64,000 bases of DNA from Nonomuraea sp. NBC_00507. GTDB taxonomy: Bacteria > Actinomycetota > Actinomycetes > Streptosporangiales > Streptosporangiaceae. Below the pieces are notes generated by a model. The model was not told the origin of the DNA, ran no database searches, and saw nothing but the letters and a program-made list of their open reading frames with translations. The translations under genes and the position numbers were made by a program. The stretch lies in contig NZ_CP107853.1 of assembly GCF_036013525.1 (NCBI RefSeq), positions 11,160,001 through 11,224,000 on the forward strand. The letters are read 5' to 3'. Positions 13,193 to 22,057 of the stretch are shown piece after piece. Position 1 is the first letter of the stretch, and each line of letters begins with the position of its first letter.

Positions 13193-14124
13193 TCCTGCGG
13201 ATCGACAACCTGGTCAAACACTACGGCCCGGTACGCGCGGTGGACGGACTGTCGCTGGAGATCGGCCAGGGTGAGGTGCTCGGCCTGGTCGGCGAGTCCG
13301 GCAGCGGCAAGTCCACGGTCGGCAAGTGCGTGTTGCGGCTGACCCAGCCCACGTCCGGCCGGATCGAGCTGGACGGGCGCGACGTCACCCACCTGTCGCG
13401 CCGGGCCATGCGCCCGCTGCGCAGGGACGTCCACATGGTCTTCCAGGACCCCTACTCCTCGCTCAACCCGCGCTTCACCATCGAGCGCATCGTCGGCGAG
13501 CCGCTGCTCAGGCACCAGGCGGCCGACCGGCGGGAGACCTCCAGGCGCGTGTCGGCCATGCTGGAGAAGGTGGGGCTGCGGGCGGAGATGCGCACGCGGT
13601 TCCCGCACGAGCTGTCCGGCGGGCAGCGGCAGCGGGTGGGGCTGGCCAGGGCGTTGATCCTGGAGCCCAAGCTGGTGGTGGCCGACGAGCCGGTGTCGGC
13701 GCTGGACGTGTCGGTGCAGGCGTCGGTGCTCAACCTGATCACCGATCTGCAGCGGGATATGGGCTTTTCATGCCTGTTCATCACGCATGATTTGTCCGTG
13801 GTGGAGTTCCTGGCCGACCGGGTGGCCGTCATGTACCTGGGCAAGATCGTGGAGTCGGGGCCGACGGCCGAGATCTTCGCCGAGCCGCGGCATCCGTACA
13901 CGCAGGCTCTGCTGTCGGCGGCGCCGGTGCCGGATCCGGTCAGGCAGCGGGAGCGGCGCAGGATCGTGCTCAGCGGTGATGTGCCGAGTCCGGTCGATCC
14001 GCCGTCGGGGTGCCGCTTCCATACGCGGTGCCCGCTGGCGTACGACGTCTGCCGGACCGACGAACCCCCGTTGACCGGCACCGGCCATCCGGCCGCGTGC
14101 CACCTTGTTACAGCAAGTCGATAA
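13189..14124 (+). CDS. ABC transporter ATP-binding protein, DppF-like
   Basis: A 311-residue ATPase with Walker A GESGSGKST (35-43), Q-loop MVFQDPYSSLNP, signature LSGGQRQR, Walker B VVADEPVSALD and switch His in FITHDLS. A C-terminal Cys-containing extension (CRFHTRCPLAYDVC) completes it. The GTG at 13189 is chosen because it forms a GTGA overlap with the previous stop and gives the family N-terminus (ILRIDNLVKHYG). Upstream in-frame ATG at 13072 would fall well inside dppD. The gene is followed 11 bases later by the gamma-glutamyltransferase. Confidence 0.94.
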   Translation: MILRIDNLVKHYGPVRAVDGLSLEIGQGEVLGLVGESGSGKSTVGKCVLRLTQPTSGRIELDGRDVTHLSRRAMRPLRRDVHMVFQDPYSSLNPRFTIERIVGEPLLRHQAADRRETSRRVSAMLEKVGLRAEMRTRFPHELSGGQRQRVGLARALILEPKLVVADEPVSALDVSVQASVLNLITDLQRDMGFSCLFITHDLSVVEFLADRVAVMYLGKIVESGPTAEIFAEPRHPYTQALLSAAPVPDPVRQRERRRIVLSGDVPSPVDPPSGCRFHTRCPLAYDVCRTDEPPLTGTGHPAACHLVTASR

Positions 14125-14135
14125 AGGGAGAGAGC

Positions 14136-16037
14136 TTGTTCACCACCAGGCCCGAGCTGTCGGGCGACTTCGGCATGGTCGCCGGCACCCACTGGCTGGC
14201 CTCGGCCACCGGCATGAGCGTGCTGGAACGCGGCGGGAACGCCTTCGACGCGGCGGTGGCCGCCGGCTTCGTGCTGCAGATCGCCGAACCGCACCTGAAC
14301 GGCCCCGGCGGCGAGGTGCCGATCCTGCTGTGGAGCGAGGCCGAGCAGAAGGTGTCCGTGGTGTGCGGGCAGGGCGTGGCGCCCGCCGCGGCCACCATCG
14401 AGCGCTTCACGGAGCTGGGCCTGGACATCGTGCCCGGCACCGGGCTGCTGGCTGCCACCGTGCCGGGGGCCTTCGGCGGGTGGATGCTGATGCTGGAGCG
14501 CTGGGGCACCTGGCGGCTGGCCGACGTGCTCGCACCCGCGATCCACTACGCCGAGCACGGCATTCCGGTGCTGGAGCGCATCGCGGCCACGATCGAGTCG
14601 GTCGAAGGATTGTTCAACGCTGACTGGCCGACGTCGGCAGCGACGTGGCTGCCCGGCGGGCGCGTGCCCGCGCCCGGGTCGAAGCTGGCCAACCCGGTGC
14701 TGGCCGCCACGTACCGACGGCTGGTGGCTGAGGCGGAGTCCGCGGCGAGCAGCCGAGAGGGGCAACTCGCCGCTGCCCGCACGGCCTGGTACGAGGGGTT
14801 CGTCGCGGAGGCGATCGCCGAGTTCAGCGCCAAAACGGCCTGGCGGGACAGCTCCGGCGAGGTGCACGGCGGGCTGCTCACCGGCGACGACCTGGCGCGC
14901 TGGTCGGCATCGGTCGAGGAGCCGCTGACCTTCGACTATCGCGGGCACACCGTGTGCAAGACCGGGCCGTGGGGTCAGGGACCGGTGTTCCTGCAGCAGC
15001 TGGCGTTGCTCGACGGGTTCGACCTGGACGCGATGGGCTATCTCAGCGCCGACTACGTGCACACGGTGACCGAGGTCGCCAAGCTGGCCTTCGCCGACCG
15101 CGAGGCCTGGTACGGCGACGCCCACGTGACCTTGTCCGACGCGCCCGAGTCCGGCACCATGTCCGACGTGCCCGAGTCCGGCACCTTGTCCGACGTGCCC
15201 GAGTCCGGCACCATGTCCGACCTGCTGAGCGCGGCGTACAACGCCGAGCGCCGACGGCTGGTCGGCGTGGAGGCCAGTCTCGACCTGCGGCCGGGCGCTC
15301 CGGGCGGGCGCGCGCCGAGATTGCCGGCTTTCCCCGCGCCCGGCACGGCCAGCAGCGCGCCCGGCATCTCCGGGGCGCGCGCGCCGCAGGGTGCCGGACT
15401 CGGGCACGTCGGACAAGGCGTCGGCGAGCCGACGGTGGCCCGCGACGGGACCGTCCGGGGCGACACCTGCCATGTGGACGTCGTGGACCGCTGGGGCAAC
15501 ATGGTGTCCGCCACTCCCAGCGGCGGCTGGCTGCAGAGCTCGCCCACCATCCCCGAGCTGGGATTCTGCCTGGGGACGCGGGCCCAGATGTTCTGGCTGC
15601 AGGAGGGGCTGCCGGCGTCGCTGCGGCCCGGAACACGGCCGCGCACCACGCTCTCGCCGTCGTTCGCGCTCAGGGACGGGCGGCCGTGGCTGGCGTTCGG
15701 CACGCCGGGCGGCGACCAGCAGGACCAGTGGAGCGTGAACTTCTTCCTGGCCGTCGTCCACGGCCGCCTGAACCTGCAGGAGGCCATCGACGCGCCGATG
15801 TTCCACTCCGAGCACTTCCCCAGCTCGTTCTTCCCGCGCGGCTCCCGCCCCGGAGTCCTGCACACCGAGGACCGCCTGGACCCTGACGTGGTGGCAGAGC
15901 TGCGGCGGCGCGGGCACGAGGTCGAGCTCCAGGGCTCGTGGACGCTGGGCAGGCTCAGCGCGGTGGCTCGCGACGGCGCCTTCCTCAAAGCCGCCGCCAA
16001 CCCCCGCGGCGCTCAGGGTTACGCCGTCGGCCGATGA
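14136..16037 (+). CDS. ggt: Gamma-glutamyltransferase family protein (633 aa)
   Basis: An Ntn-hydrolase of the gamma-glutamyltranspeptidase family. The large-subunit part has GMVAGTHWLASATGMSVLERGGNAFDAAVAAGF and GPGGEVPILLW. The expected autocleavage/nucleophile Thr is in GDTCHVDVVDRWGNMVSATPS, and the small subunit continues through PRTTLSPSFALRDGRPWLAFGTPGGDQQDQW. No signal peptide is seen, so it should act in the cytoplasm on imported gamma-glutamyl compounds. TTG at 14136 is the start because GGGAGAG lies about 5 bases before it and the upstream frame overlaps dppF. Unusual: a run of three 9-residue repeats (PESGTMSDV-like) near residues 333-362 interrupts the large subunit, and an inverted DNA copy lies 180 bp on. 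Confidence 0.9.
   Translation: MFTTRPELSGDFGMVAGTHWLASATGMSVLERGGNAFDAAVAAGFVLQIAEPHLNGPGGEVPILLWSEAEQKVSVVCGQGVAPAAATIERFTELGLDIVPGTGLLAATVPGAFGGWMLMLERWGTWRLADVLAPAIHYAEHGIPVLERIAATIESVEGLFNADWPTSAATWLPGGRVPAPGSKLANPVLAATYRRLVAEAESAASSREGQLAAARTAWYEGFVAEAIAEFSAKTAWRDSSGEVHGGLLTGDDLARWSASVEEPLTFDYRGHTVCKTGPWGQGPVFLQQLALLDGFDLDAMGYLSADYVHTVTEVAKLAFADREAWYGDAHVTLSDAPESGTMSDVPESGTLSDVPESGTMSDLLSAAYNAERRRLVGVEASLDLRPGAPGGRAPRLPAFPAPGTASSAPGISGARAPQGAGLGHVGQGVGEPTVARDGTVRGDTCHVDVVDRWGNMVSATPSGGWLQSSPTIPELGFCLGTRAQMFWLQEGLPASLRPGTRPRTTLSPSFALRDGRPWLAFGTPGGDQQDQWSVNFFLAVVHGRLNLQEAIDAPMFHSEHFPSSFFPRGSRPGVLHTEDRLDPDVVAELRRRGHEVELQGSWTLGRLSAVARDGAFLKAAANPRGAQGYAVGR
15132..15221 (+). repeat. 27-bp minisatellite inside ggt (three copies plus a third)
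   Basis: Units at 15132-15158, 15159-15185 and 15186-15212, plus a 9-base partial copy to 15221. Each unit reads (A/T)TGTCCGACG(T/C)G followed by CCCGAGTCCGGCACC and adds nine residues in frame. Units differ at only two positions, which implies recent expansion. Confidence 0.93.
15390..15418 (-). repeat. Inverted copy of the ggt minisatellite
   Basis: These 29 bases are the exact reverse complement of 15184-15212 (the third unit of the minisatellite). The two arms are separated by 177 bp inside the same gene. The translated residues (GAGLGHVGQG) do not resemble family sequence, so the copy seems inserted. Confidence 0.93.
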
Positions 16038-16768
16038 CGGATCTGCTCTTCCTGATGGTGGCCGGTCTGCTGGCGGGGGCGGTGAACGCCCTGGCCGGCG
16101 GCGGTACCCTCATCTCCTTCCCCGCTCTCGTGGCGTTCGGCTATCCGAGCCTGACCGCGTCCGTGACGAACGCGGTGGCGTTGTGGCCGGGATACCTGGG
16201 CGGCGTGCTCGGCTACCGGGCCGAGCTACGCGGGCAACGACGCAGGGCCGCGATGCTGAGTGCCACGGCCGTGCTGGGCGCGGGGGCGGGCAGCGCGTTG
16301 CTGCTGCTGACACCGGGCAGGCTGTTCGAGTCGCTCGTGCCGTGGCTGGTGGCGTTCGCCAGCCTGGCGCTGCTGGCGCAGCCGTGGCTGCGCCGGCGAT
16401 TCGGCGGTGACGGGCGGCCGAGCAAGCTCGTGTACGCCGGGGTGTTCCTGGGCGGCTGCTACGGCGCGTATTTCAACGGCGGCATGGGCGTGCTGCTGCT
16501 GACCGTGCTCGGCATGTTCCTGCACGAAGGCCTGCACCGGGTGAACGCCGTGCGCGCGGTGCTCGCGCTGGTGATCAGCACCGTGTCGGTGGTGGCGTTC
16601 TCGCTGTTCGGGGCCGTGCAGTGGCAGGCGGTGGCGGTGATCGCACCGGCCAGCCTGGCGGGCGGGCTGCTGGGCACGCGGGTGGCACGGCTCATGTCCG
16701 CCAAGGTCCTCCGGGGCGTGGTCGTCGCGTTCGGACTGGGGGTGGCCGTGGCGCTCGCCCTGCGCTAG
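16034..16768 (+). CDS. TauE/SafE family membrane permease
   Basis: A 244-residue polytopic protein with about seven to eight hydrophobic helices. It begins with the family pattern LMVAGLLAGAVNALAGGGTLISFPALVAFGYPSLTASVTNAVALWPGYLGG and has a matching second half (YFNGGMGVLLLTVLGMF, NAVRAVLALVISTVSVV). Members export or import small sulfur-containing or organic anions such as sulfite and sulfoacetate. An ATGA overlap with ggt indicates membership in the peptide-importer operon; export of sulfite or a sulfur product from gamma-glutamyl thiol breakdown is a possible role (inference). Confidence 0.9.
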   Translation: MTDLLFLMVAGLLAGAVNALAGGGTLISFPALVAFGYPSLTASVTNAVALWPGYLGGVLGYRAELRGQRRRAAMLSATAVLGAGAGSALLLLTPGRLFESLVPWLVAFASLALLAQPWLRRRFGGDGRPSKLVYAGVFLGGCYGAYFNGGMGVLLLTVLGMFLHEGLHRVNAVRAVLALVISTVSVVAFSLFGAVQWQAVAVIAPASLAGGLLGTRVARLMSAKVLRGVVVAFGLGVAVALALR

Positions 16769-16789
16769 CCCGGCTTGCGGCCGCGAGGG

Positions 16790-17443
16790 TCAGTGGGCCG
16801 GGCCGTAGAGGGCGTGGGGAGAGCCCGTCATCAGCGCCCAGTAACGGTCGCCGTAGGACCAGTGCCACCATTCCGTGGGGTAGTTGACCAGGCCCGCCGA
16901 TTCCAGGGCGGTCGCGAGGATCTTGCGGTGCCTGCGCGCGTCCCCCGGGATCCCGGCGGCGGCGGTGTAACAGGCGCCCGCACTCTGCTCGGGAGTGTCG
17001 TTGATCGCGGTGCCCAGGTCGTATTCGGCGCCGTCGGCGTCGCAGAGCGTGAGGTCCACGGCAGCCCCTGCGGTGTGCGGGGCCACCTCGACCGGCGAGA
17101 CGTAGCGGCTGGCCGCCGCATGCAGCTCGTCGGCCGTCATGCTGGGAAAGCGATGGGCGAGCTCGGCCCGGTAGTCGTCGAAGGTCTGGCGCTGGTTCGC
17201 GATGGACCGGTGGCCTTCCACGATCAGGAGGTGGTATCCGGCGGGCAGCTCCTTCTCCGCCCGCTCGAGCCGGTCGAGCAGGCCGGCACGCAGGCGGCCG
17301 TACGCGCCCTCCTCGTCGGCCATCCGGTCGTCGAGTCTCAACCGTCCCCGCACTTCGACCAGCGGCTCCCCGTTGTCGTGGACGGGGATGGCGGTCACGC
17401 GGGGGTCGGAGATCAGGACGATGCCGTGTGCGGGGTGCCACAT
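16790..17443 (-). CDS. D-alanyl-D-alanine dipeptidase, VanX/DdpX-like (M15D)
   Basis: A 217-residue zinc dipeptidase. The predicted zinc ligands are H123 and D130 (in HTAGAAVDL) and H194 (in EWWHW), with E191 as catalytic base. R79 in the VEGHRS segment matches the conserved transition-state Arg. There is no signal peptide, so it acts in the cytoplasm on D-Ala-D-Ala or other D,D-dipeptides. It is not in a vanHAX cluster. It follows a ROK repressor gene by 12 bases on the same strand, near an amino-sugar importer and a GH3 hexosaminidase. Cell-wall dipeptide salvage is therefore more likely than vancomycin resistance (inference). No obvious ribosome site is seen. Confidence 0.9.
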   Translation of the reverse strand: MWHPAHGIVLISDPRVTAIPVHDNGEPLVEVRGRLRLDDRMADEEGAYGRLRAGLLDRLERAEKELPAGYHLLIVEGHRSIANQRQTFDDYRAELAHRFPSMTADELHAAASRYVSPVEVAPHTAGAAVDLTLCDADGAEYDLGTAINDTPEQSAGACYTAAAGIPGDARRHRKILATALESAGLVNYPTEWWHWSYGDRYWALMTGSPHALYGPAH

Positions 17444-17455
17444 GGGCAGAAATTC

Positions 17456-18613
17456 TCACACAGTGTCGGAGAAAACCTGCTCTCGGGCCTGCTCCAAGGC
17501 CGCGACCAGGGCGCCGCGCAGCACGGGGTTTCCGGCGACTCCCGTGGTGACCACGCTGGGCCGCGTCGGGCAGACCTTCGCCACCGCCTCCTCGACCCTG
17601 GCGGCCAGCTCAGGACCTCCGGCCCGCCCGACGTCGCCGGCGAGCACGATGAGCCCGGGGTCCAGCACGACGCTGACGGCCGCGACGCCGACGGCCAGCC
17701 GATCCGCGACGGCGTCGAGAAAGCCGGAGCGGCCGTCGGCGACGGCGGCGCGGACCAGGTCGGCGCTCGGCCGCAGGCTCATGCCGTGGCCCCTGGCCAG
17801 CCCGTCCATCGCCGCCTGGCCCACCAGCCGCTGGTAGGAGCCCGACTGCGGCTGGGTGACATCGGCGGGCAGCGGCTCGCCGGGCACGGGCAGCCAGCCG
17901 ATCTCGCCCGCGCCACCGGTGTTACCGCGGTGCAGGCGGCCACCGAGCATGACGCCCAGACCCTGGCCGACGCCTGCCCAGAGGACCACGAAATCGTCGA
18001 CGCCGACGGCGGCGCCGTAGTGGTGCTCGGCGAGGGCGACAAGGTTGACGTCGTTCTCGATGGTCACCGAGGCGCCGAGGGCCCCGCGCAGGCTGGCCAG
18101 CACGCCGACGTGCCAGGACGGCAGGTCGTAGGAGAAACGCACGTCGCCGGTGGCCGGATCGACCACGCCGCGGGTGCCGATGACGAATGAGCGCAACTGC
18201 GGCAGGGTGATCCTGGCCGCCTCGCAGGCCCGCCGTACGGCCTCGTGCACGGTGGCGACCGGGTCGCCGTCGGTCGGATTGACCACGACCTCCACCACGG
18301 TCCTGCCGGTGATGTCGGCCACACCAACGGTGATGGCGTCGGGCAGCACCTCGAGGCCGGCGACGTGCGCGCTGGAGGGGACCACGCCATAGAGGGCGGC
18401 GTTGGGTCCGCGCCCGCCGGCCCGCTCGCCGGCGACCTCCACCAGCCCTCGCTCTTCCAGCCTCGCGAGCAGCTGTCCCGCGGTCACCTTGGAAAGCCCG
18501 GTGCGTTCTCCCAGCTCAGCGCGGGTGAGCGGGCCCTCGGTGAGAAGGAGCTCCAGGGCCGTCCGGTCGTTCAGGCGGCGCAGCAGGCGTGGCACACCGG
18601 GATTTCGTGTCAC
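17456..18613 (-). CDS. ROK family transcriptional repressor (NagC/XylR type), copy 1
   Basis: A 385-residue protein. The N-terminal winged helix (DRTALELLLTEGPLTRAELGERTGLSKVTAGQLLARLEERGLVEV) precedes a ROK sugar-kinase-like domain (GVGQGLGVMLGGRLHRGNTGGAGEIGWLPVPG). The zinc-binding Cys cluster and catalytic set of true ROK kinases are missing, as expected for a repressor. GTG at 18613 has GGAGAGG just upstream and gives the same N-terminus as the paralogue at 23.6-24.7 kb. It diverges from the sugar ABC operon, which it probably controls; the inducer is likely a sugar (phosphate) handled by that operon. Confidence 0.92.
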   Translation of the reverse strand: MTRNPGVPRLLRRLNDRTALELLLTEGPLTRAELGERTGLSKVTAGQLLARLEERGLVEVAGERAGGRGPNAALYGVVPSSAHVAGLEVLPDAITVGVADITGRTVVEVVVNPTDGDPVATVHEAVRRACEAARITLPQLRSFVIGTRGVVDPATGDVRFSYDLPSWHVGVLASLRGALGASVTIENDVNLVALAEHHYGAAVGVDDFVVLWAGVGQGLGVMLGGRLHRGNTGGAGEIGWLPVPGEPLPADVTQPQSGSYQRLVGQAAMDGLARGHGMSLRPSADLVRAAVADGRSGFLDAVADRLAVGVAAVSVVLDPGLIVLAGDVGRAGGPELAARVEEAVAKVCPTRPSVVTTGVAGNPVLRGALVAALEQAREQVFSDTV

Positions 18614-18651
18614 GGGACCTCTCCCCTCTGGCAACGAAACGCTAACGGCAG

Positions 18652-18683
18652 TTTCTTTTAAGAAAGTTTCTTGTTAGTTTAGC
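18652..18683. promoter_or_regulatory. Candidate ROK operator region
   Basis: An AT-rich stretch between ROK copy 1 and the sugar-binding protein contains an imperfect palindrome TTTCTTTTAAGAAA (18652-18665). It also holds the box AGTTTCTTGTTAGTTTAGC (18665-18683). A 15/19 match to the latter occurs before the second ROK gene at 24771-24789. The position fits control of both divergent promoters. Confidence 0.5.
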
Positions 18684-18779
18684 ACCAATTCGACACTGAC
18701 GATCAGCCAGGTGCGGACCACAGGCTCAGCACCCGATGAGCGCAGACCCGACGCGATTAGCCGGGAAGGGAGAACGCTA

Positions 18780-20108
18780 GTGAGGATCGCGAAGATCACG
18801 GCCACTACGGTCACCACGGCCGCCCTGGCCCTGGGCCTGGCCGCATGTGGCTCCGGAGAGCCGAGCACGCCCCAGCCGCAGGCCTCAGGCTCCGCCTCCG
18901 CCTCTGGCCCCAAGTACGCGGGCCAGAGCATCACCGTCTGGCGCCTCGGCGACCCCAACGAGCCGTCCCAGAAGTACATGGACGACCTCGTCGCCGAGTT
19001 CAAGACCCAGACCGGTGCGGATGCCACCGTGCAGTGGATCCCGTGGCCGCAGGTCAACGACAAGTTCACGGCTGCCGCGGCCGGCGGCGAGGGCCCCGAC
19101 GTGACGGAGATCGGCAACGACCAGGTGCCGCTCTGGCAGAGCCAGGACGCGCTGGCCCCCGTCACCTCGATCACCGCCGGCGGCGAGCACGCGCAGATCC
19201 CGAAGAACCTCTTCGGCCTGGAGACCATCGACGGCGAGGTCTACGCCATGCCGTGGGGCGCCGGCACCCGCGCCGTCATGTACCGCAAGGACTGGTTCGA
19301 AGACCTCAAGATCGAGGTCCCGAAGACCTGGGACGACGTCCTCGCGGCGGCCAAGAAGATCCAGGACGAGAAGGGCAAGGACGTCGACGGCTTCGCCTTC
19401 AACGGCGGCTCCGACGCCAACCACCTGCTCGGCGCGATGGCCTGGTCCGAGGGCGGCGAGTACGCCGTCAAGGAGGGCGACAAGTGGGTCGGCAAGCTCA
19501 CCGACCCCGCCTTCAAGACCGGCTTCGAGACCTATACGGGCATCGTGTCCTCGGGCGCGTCCAGCAAGTCCCGCCTCACGCAGAACACCACGGACATCCG
19601 CACCCGCTTCTCCAACGGCAAGGTCGGCATGTACCTGACCGCGTCGTGGGACATCGCCACCATCAAGGAGGAGAGCAAGGGCAAGGTGAAGGAGGACGCG
19701 ATGGCCTTCTTCCCGCTCCCGTCCAAGAGCGGCGGCGAGACCCCCGCGTTCTTCGGCGGCAATGACATCACCGTGTGGAACGACGCCAAGAACAAGGAGC
19801 TCGCGACCGAGTTCGTGAAGCTCGCCACCAGCAAGAAGTGGGCCGACCGCTACGCGCTGGACGGCGGCCTGCTGCCGGTCTACCCGGACACGCTCGCCGA
19901 GCTGGCCAAGGACCCGGCGCAGGCGCCGTTCGCCGCCGCCTTCGCCAAGGCCAAGGCGTTCCCCGCCGACCCCCAGTGGACGGAGGCCAACGAGACCAAG
20001 GCGGTCCTGCAGAACGCGGCCCGCTCGGTCATCGAGGGCAAGGCCACGGCCGATGAGGCGCTCGCCAAGGCCAACAAGGAACTCGAAGACATCCTCAACC
20101 AGTCGTGA
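18780..20108 (+). CDS. Sugar ABC transporter substrate-binding lipoprotein (CUT1)
   Basis: A 442-residue extracellular solute-binding protein family 1 member. It has a signal peptide with lipobox LAAC (Cys22), a Ser/Ala-rich linker, then the fold beginning at SITVWRLGDPNEPSQKYMDDLVAEFKTQTG. GTG at 18780 is chosen for its GGGAAGGGAG about 8 bases upstream. Together with the two permeases and GH3 enzyme that follow, it resembles the chitobiose (das-like) importer arrangement; amino-sugar saccharides are the probable cargo, but specificity is not proven. No ATPase is encoded here, so a shared MsiK-like ATPase elsewhere is expected. Confidence 0.93.
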   Translation: MRIAKITATTVTTAALALGLAACGSGEPSTPQPQASGSASASGPKYAGQSITVWRLGDPNEPSQKYMDDLVAEFKTQTGADATVQWIPWPQVNDKFTAAAAGGEGPDVTEIGNDQVPLWQSQDALAPVTSITAGGEHAQIPKNLFGLETIDGEVYAMPWGAGTRAVMYRKDWFEDLKIEVPKTWDDVLAAAKKIQDEKGKDVDGFAFNGGSDANHLLGAMAWSEGGEYAVKEGDKWVGKLTDPAFKTGFETYTGIVSSGASSKSRLTQNTTDIRTRFSNGKVGMYLTASWDIATIKEESKGKVKEDAMAFFPLPSKSGGETPAFFGGNDITVWNDAKNKELATEFVKLATSKKWADRYALDGGLLPVYPDTLAELAKDPAQAPFAAAFAKAKAFPADPQWTEANETKAVLQNAARSVIEGKATADEALAKANKELEDILNQS

Positions 20109-21130
20109 CCATGGCGAACACGTCAACGCTCGCGCCCAGGGGCGGAGGCAACCCCTCCGCCCCTGGGCGGCGCCGCCACAGTTCACGCAAGCCCGCTCGA
20201 GGCAGCGGGATGCCCGGATGGTCCATCCCGTACGTCCTGCTCGTCCCTGGGATTGTGGTCATCGCGGGGCTGCTGCTCTACCCGATGATCCAGATGATCA
20301 TCATGTCGTTCCAGAGCATCAGCCTCCGGGTGATCCGCGGCGTCGCGGAGCCGGAGTGGGTGGGGCTGGACAACTACACCAAGCTCTTCGACAACGACAT
20401 CTTCTGGTCCTCGCTGCGGAACACGGTCGTCTTCGCGGCCGTCACCGTGGCCCTCACCCTGATCCTGGGCACCGCCGTCGGCGCGCTGCTCAACCGGCTG
20501 AGCAAGCGGATGTCCACCTTCGTGATCATCGGCATCATGTCCGCGTGGGCGGTCCCACCGGTCGCCCAGGGCACGATCTGGCGCTGGCTCTTCGACGCCG
20601 AGGCCGGCATCATCAACTGGGCGCTCAATCTGCTCCCTGACGCCTTGTCGACCTTGATCTTCGGCCGGGCCGACTGGACCGGCCAGCCGTGGCTCAACGA
20701 CGCGTGGTCCGTCTACGTCGTGCTGGTCCTCACGGTGGTCTGGGCGTCCTTCCCGTTCGTCGCGGTGTCGGTGCTGGCCGGACTGCGCGGCATCCCCGCC
20801 GAGCTGTACGAGGCGGCCAGGGTGGACGGCGCCACCCCGTGGCGCACGTTCAGGAAGATCACCTTCCCGCTGCTGAAGCCGGTCTTCGCCGTCCTGACGA
20901 TCCTGTCGATCATCTGGGACTTCAAGGTGCTCAGCCAGCTCTATGTGCTGCTGAACGGGCCGACCAACCGCGAGGCGTTCAACCTGTCGCTCTTCTCCTT
21001 CGCCGAGGCCTTCAAGGCGCCGCCCAAGATGGGCACGGGCGCGGCGATCGCGGTGGTGCTGACGATCATCCTGCTCATCGTCACCGCGTTCTACACCCGG
21101 CAGATGGTCAAGCAGGAGGACCTGACATGA
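20105..21130 (+). CDS. Sugar ABC transporter permease, MalF-like
   Basis: A 341-residue CUT1 permease with an Arg-rich cytoplasmic N-terminus, about six TM helices starting at IPYVLLVPGIVVIAGLLLY, and the EAA loop at ELYEAARVDGATPWRTFRKITFPLLKP. The GTG at 20105 forms a GTGA overlap with the preceding stop; ATG at 20111 is an alternative start. It partners with the next permease. Confidence 0.92.
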   Translation: MTMANTSTLAPRGGGNPSAPGRRRHSSRKPARGSGMPGWSIPYVLLVPGIVVIAGLLLYPMIQMIIMSFQSISLRVIRGVAEPEWVGLDNYTKLFDNDIFWSSLRNTVVFAAVTVALTLILGTAVGALLNRLSKRMSTFVIIGIMSAWAVPPVAQGTIWRWLFDAEAGIINWALNLLPDALSTLIFGRADWTGQPWLNDAWSVYVVLVLTVVWASFPFVAVSVLAGLRGIPAELYEAARVDGATPWRTFRKITFPLLKPVFAVLTILSIIWDFKVLSQLYVLLNGPTNREAFNLSLFSFAEAFKAPPKMGTGAAIAVVLTIILLIVTAFYTRQMVKQEDLT

Positions 21131-21978
21131 CCCCCCTGGCCCGCAAACGGCTCAACAAGATCGCGCTGAACACGGCCGGGGTTCTGGTCTTCCTCTTCGC
21201 GGTCTTCCCCGTCTACTGGATGGTCTCGACCTCGTTCAAGGCCAACGACCAGATCTTCACCACCGACTTCATCCCGTTCCCCACGCACTTCACCTTCGAG
21301 CACGTCAACACGGTCCTCACCGACGGCGTGGCGGGCAACTCGATCTGGGTCTACATGCGCAACAGCGCGATCGTGGCGCTCGGCACGGTGCTCATCGGGT
21401 CGGCGTTCGCGCTGCTCGCGGCGACCGCCGTGGCGCGTTTTCGCTTCAAGGGGCGTACGAGCTTCCTGATCACCCTGCTCATCGTGCAGATGATCCCGAC
21501 CGAGGCGCTCCTGATTCCGTTGTTCCTGAACGTCCGGCGCCTCGGGCTCTACGACAACCTGCTCGGGCTGATCGTCATCCAGGTCGGTTTGACGTTGCCG
21601 TTCGGCATCTGGATGTTGCGGACGTTCGTCGCCGCGGTCCCCAAGTCGCTGGAGGAGGCGGCGTGGATCGACGGCGCGAGCCGGTTCACCACCTTCTGGA
21701 AGGTGCTCTTCCCGTTGGTGGCGCCGGGTCTGGTGGCGACGAGCATCTTCTCGTTCATCACCGCGTGGAACGACCTGATCTTCGCGCTGGTCCTGATGAA
21801 GGACACCACGGGTTACACCATGCCGGTGGCCCTGCAGTTCTTCTTCGGGCAGCGGGGCACCGACTGGGGCGCCATCATGGCGACCTCCACGCTGATGACC
21901 CTGCCGGTCATCGCCTTCTTCCTGCTGGTGCAGCGCCGTATGGTCTCCGGCCTGGTGGCCGGGGCTGTCAAAGGCTGA
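21127..21978 (+). CDS. Sugar ABC transporter permease, MalG-like
   Basis: A 283-residue CUT1 permease with six TM helices and the EAA loop at KSLEEAAWIDGASRFTTFWKVLFPLVAPG. It ends with the typical LVAGAVKG. The start ATG overlaps the preceding stop in ATGA. It forms the translocation pore with the MalF-like subunit encoded upstream. A 79-base gap separates it from the GH3 gene. Confidence 0.93.
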   Translation: MTPLARKRLNKIALNTAGVLVFLFAVFPVYWMVSTSFKANDQIFTTDFIPFPTHFTFEHVNTVLTDGVAGNSIWVYMRNSAIVALGTVLIGSAFALLAATAVARFRFKGRTSFLITLLIVQMIPTEALLIPLFLNVRRLGLYDNLLGLIVIQVGLTLPFGIWMLRTFVAAVPKSLEEAAWIDGASRFTTFWKVLFPLVAPGLVATSIFSFITAWNDLIFALVLMKDTTGYTMPVALQFFFGQRGTDWGAIMATSTLMTLPVIAFFLLVQRRMVSGLVAGAVKG

Positions 21979-22057
21979 TTTCTCCATATTTCGCAGGGCG
22001 GGTGCGGCCTTCACGCGGGCCGTACCCCTGACCCTGCCCTGAACCTGATGAGGAGCC

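Noticed and set aside
16790..17443. Vancomycin resistance gene vanX
   Set aside because: The fold and zinc site fit, but no vanH, vanA or vanRS genes are nearby; context favours dipeptide salvage.
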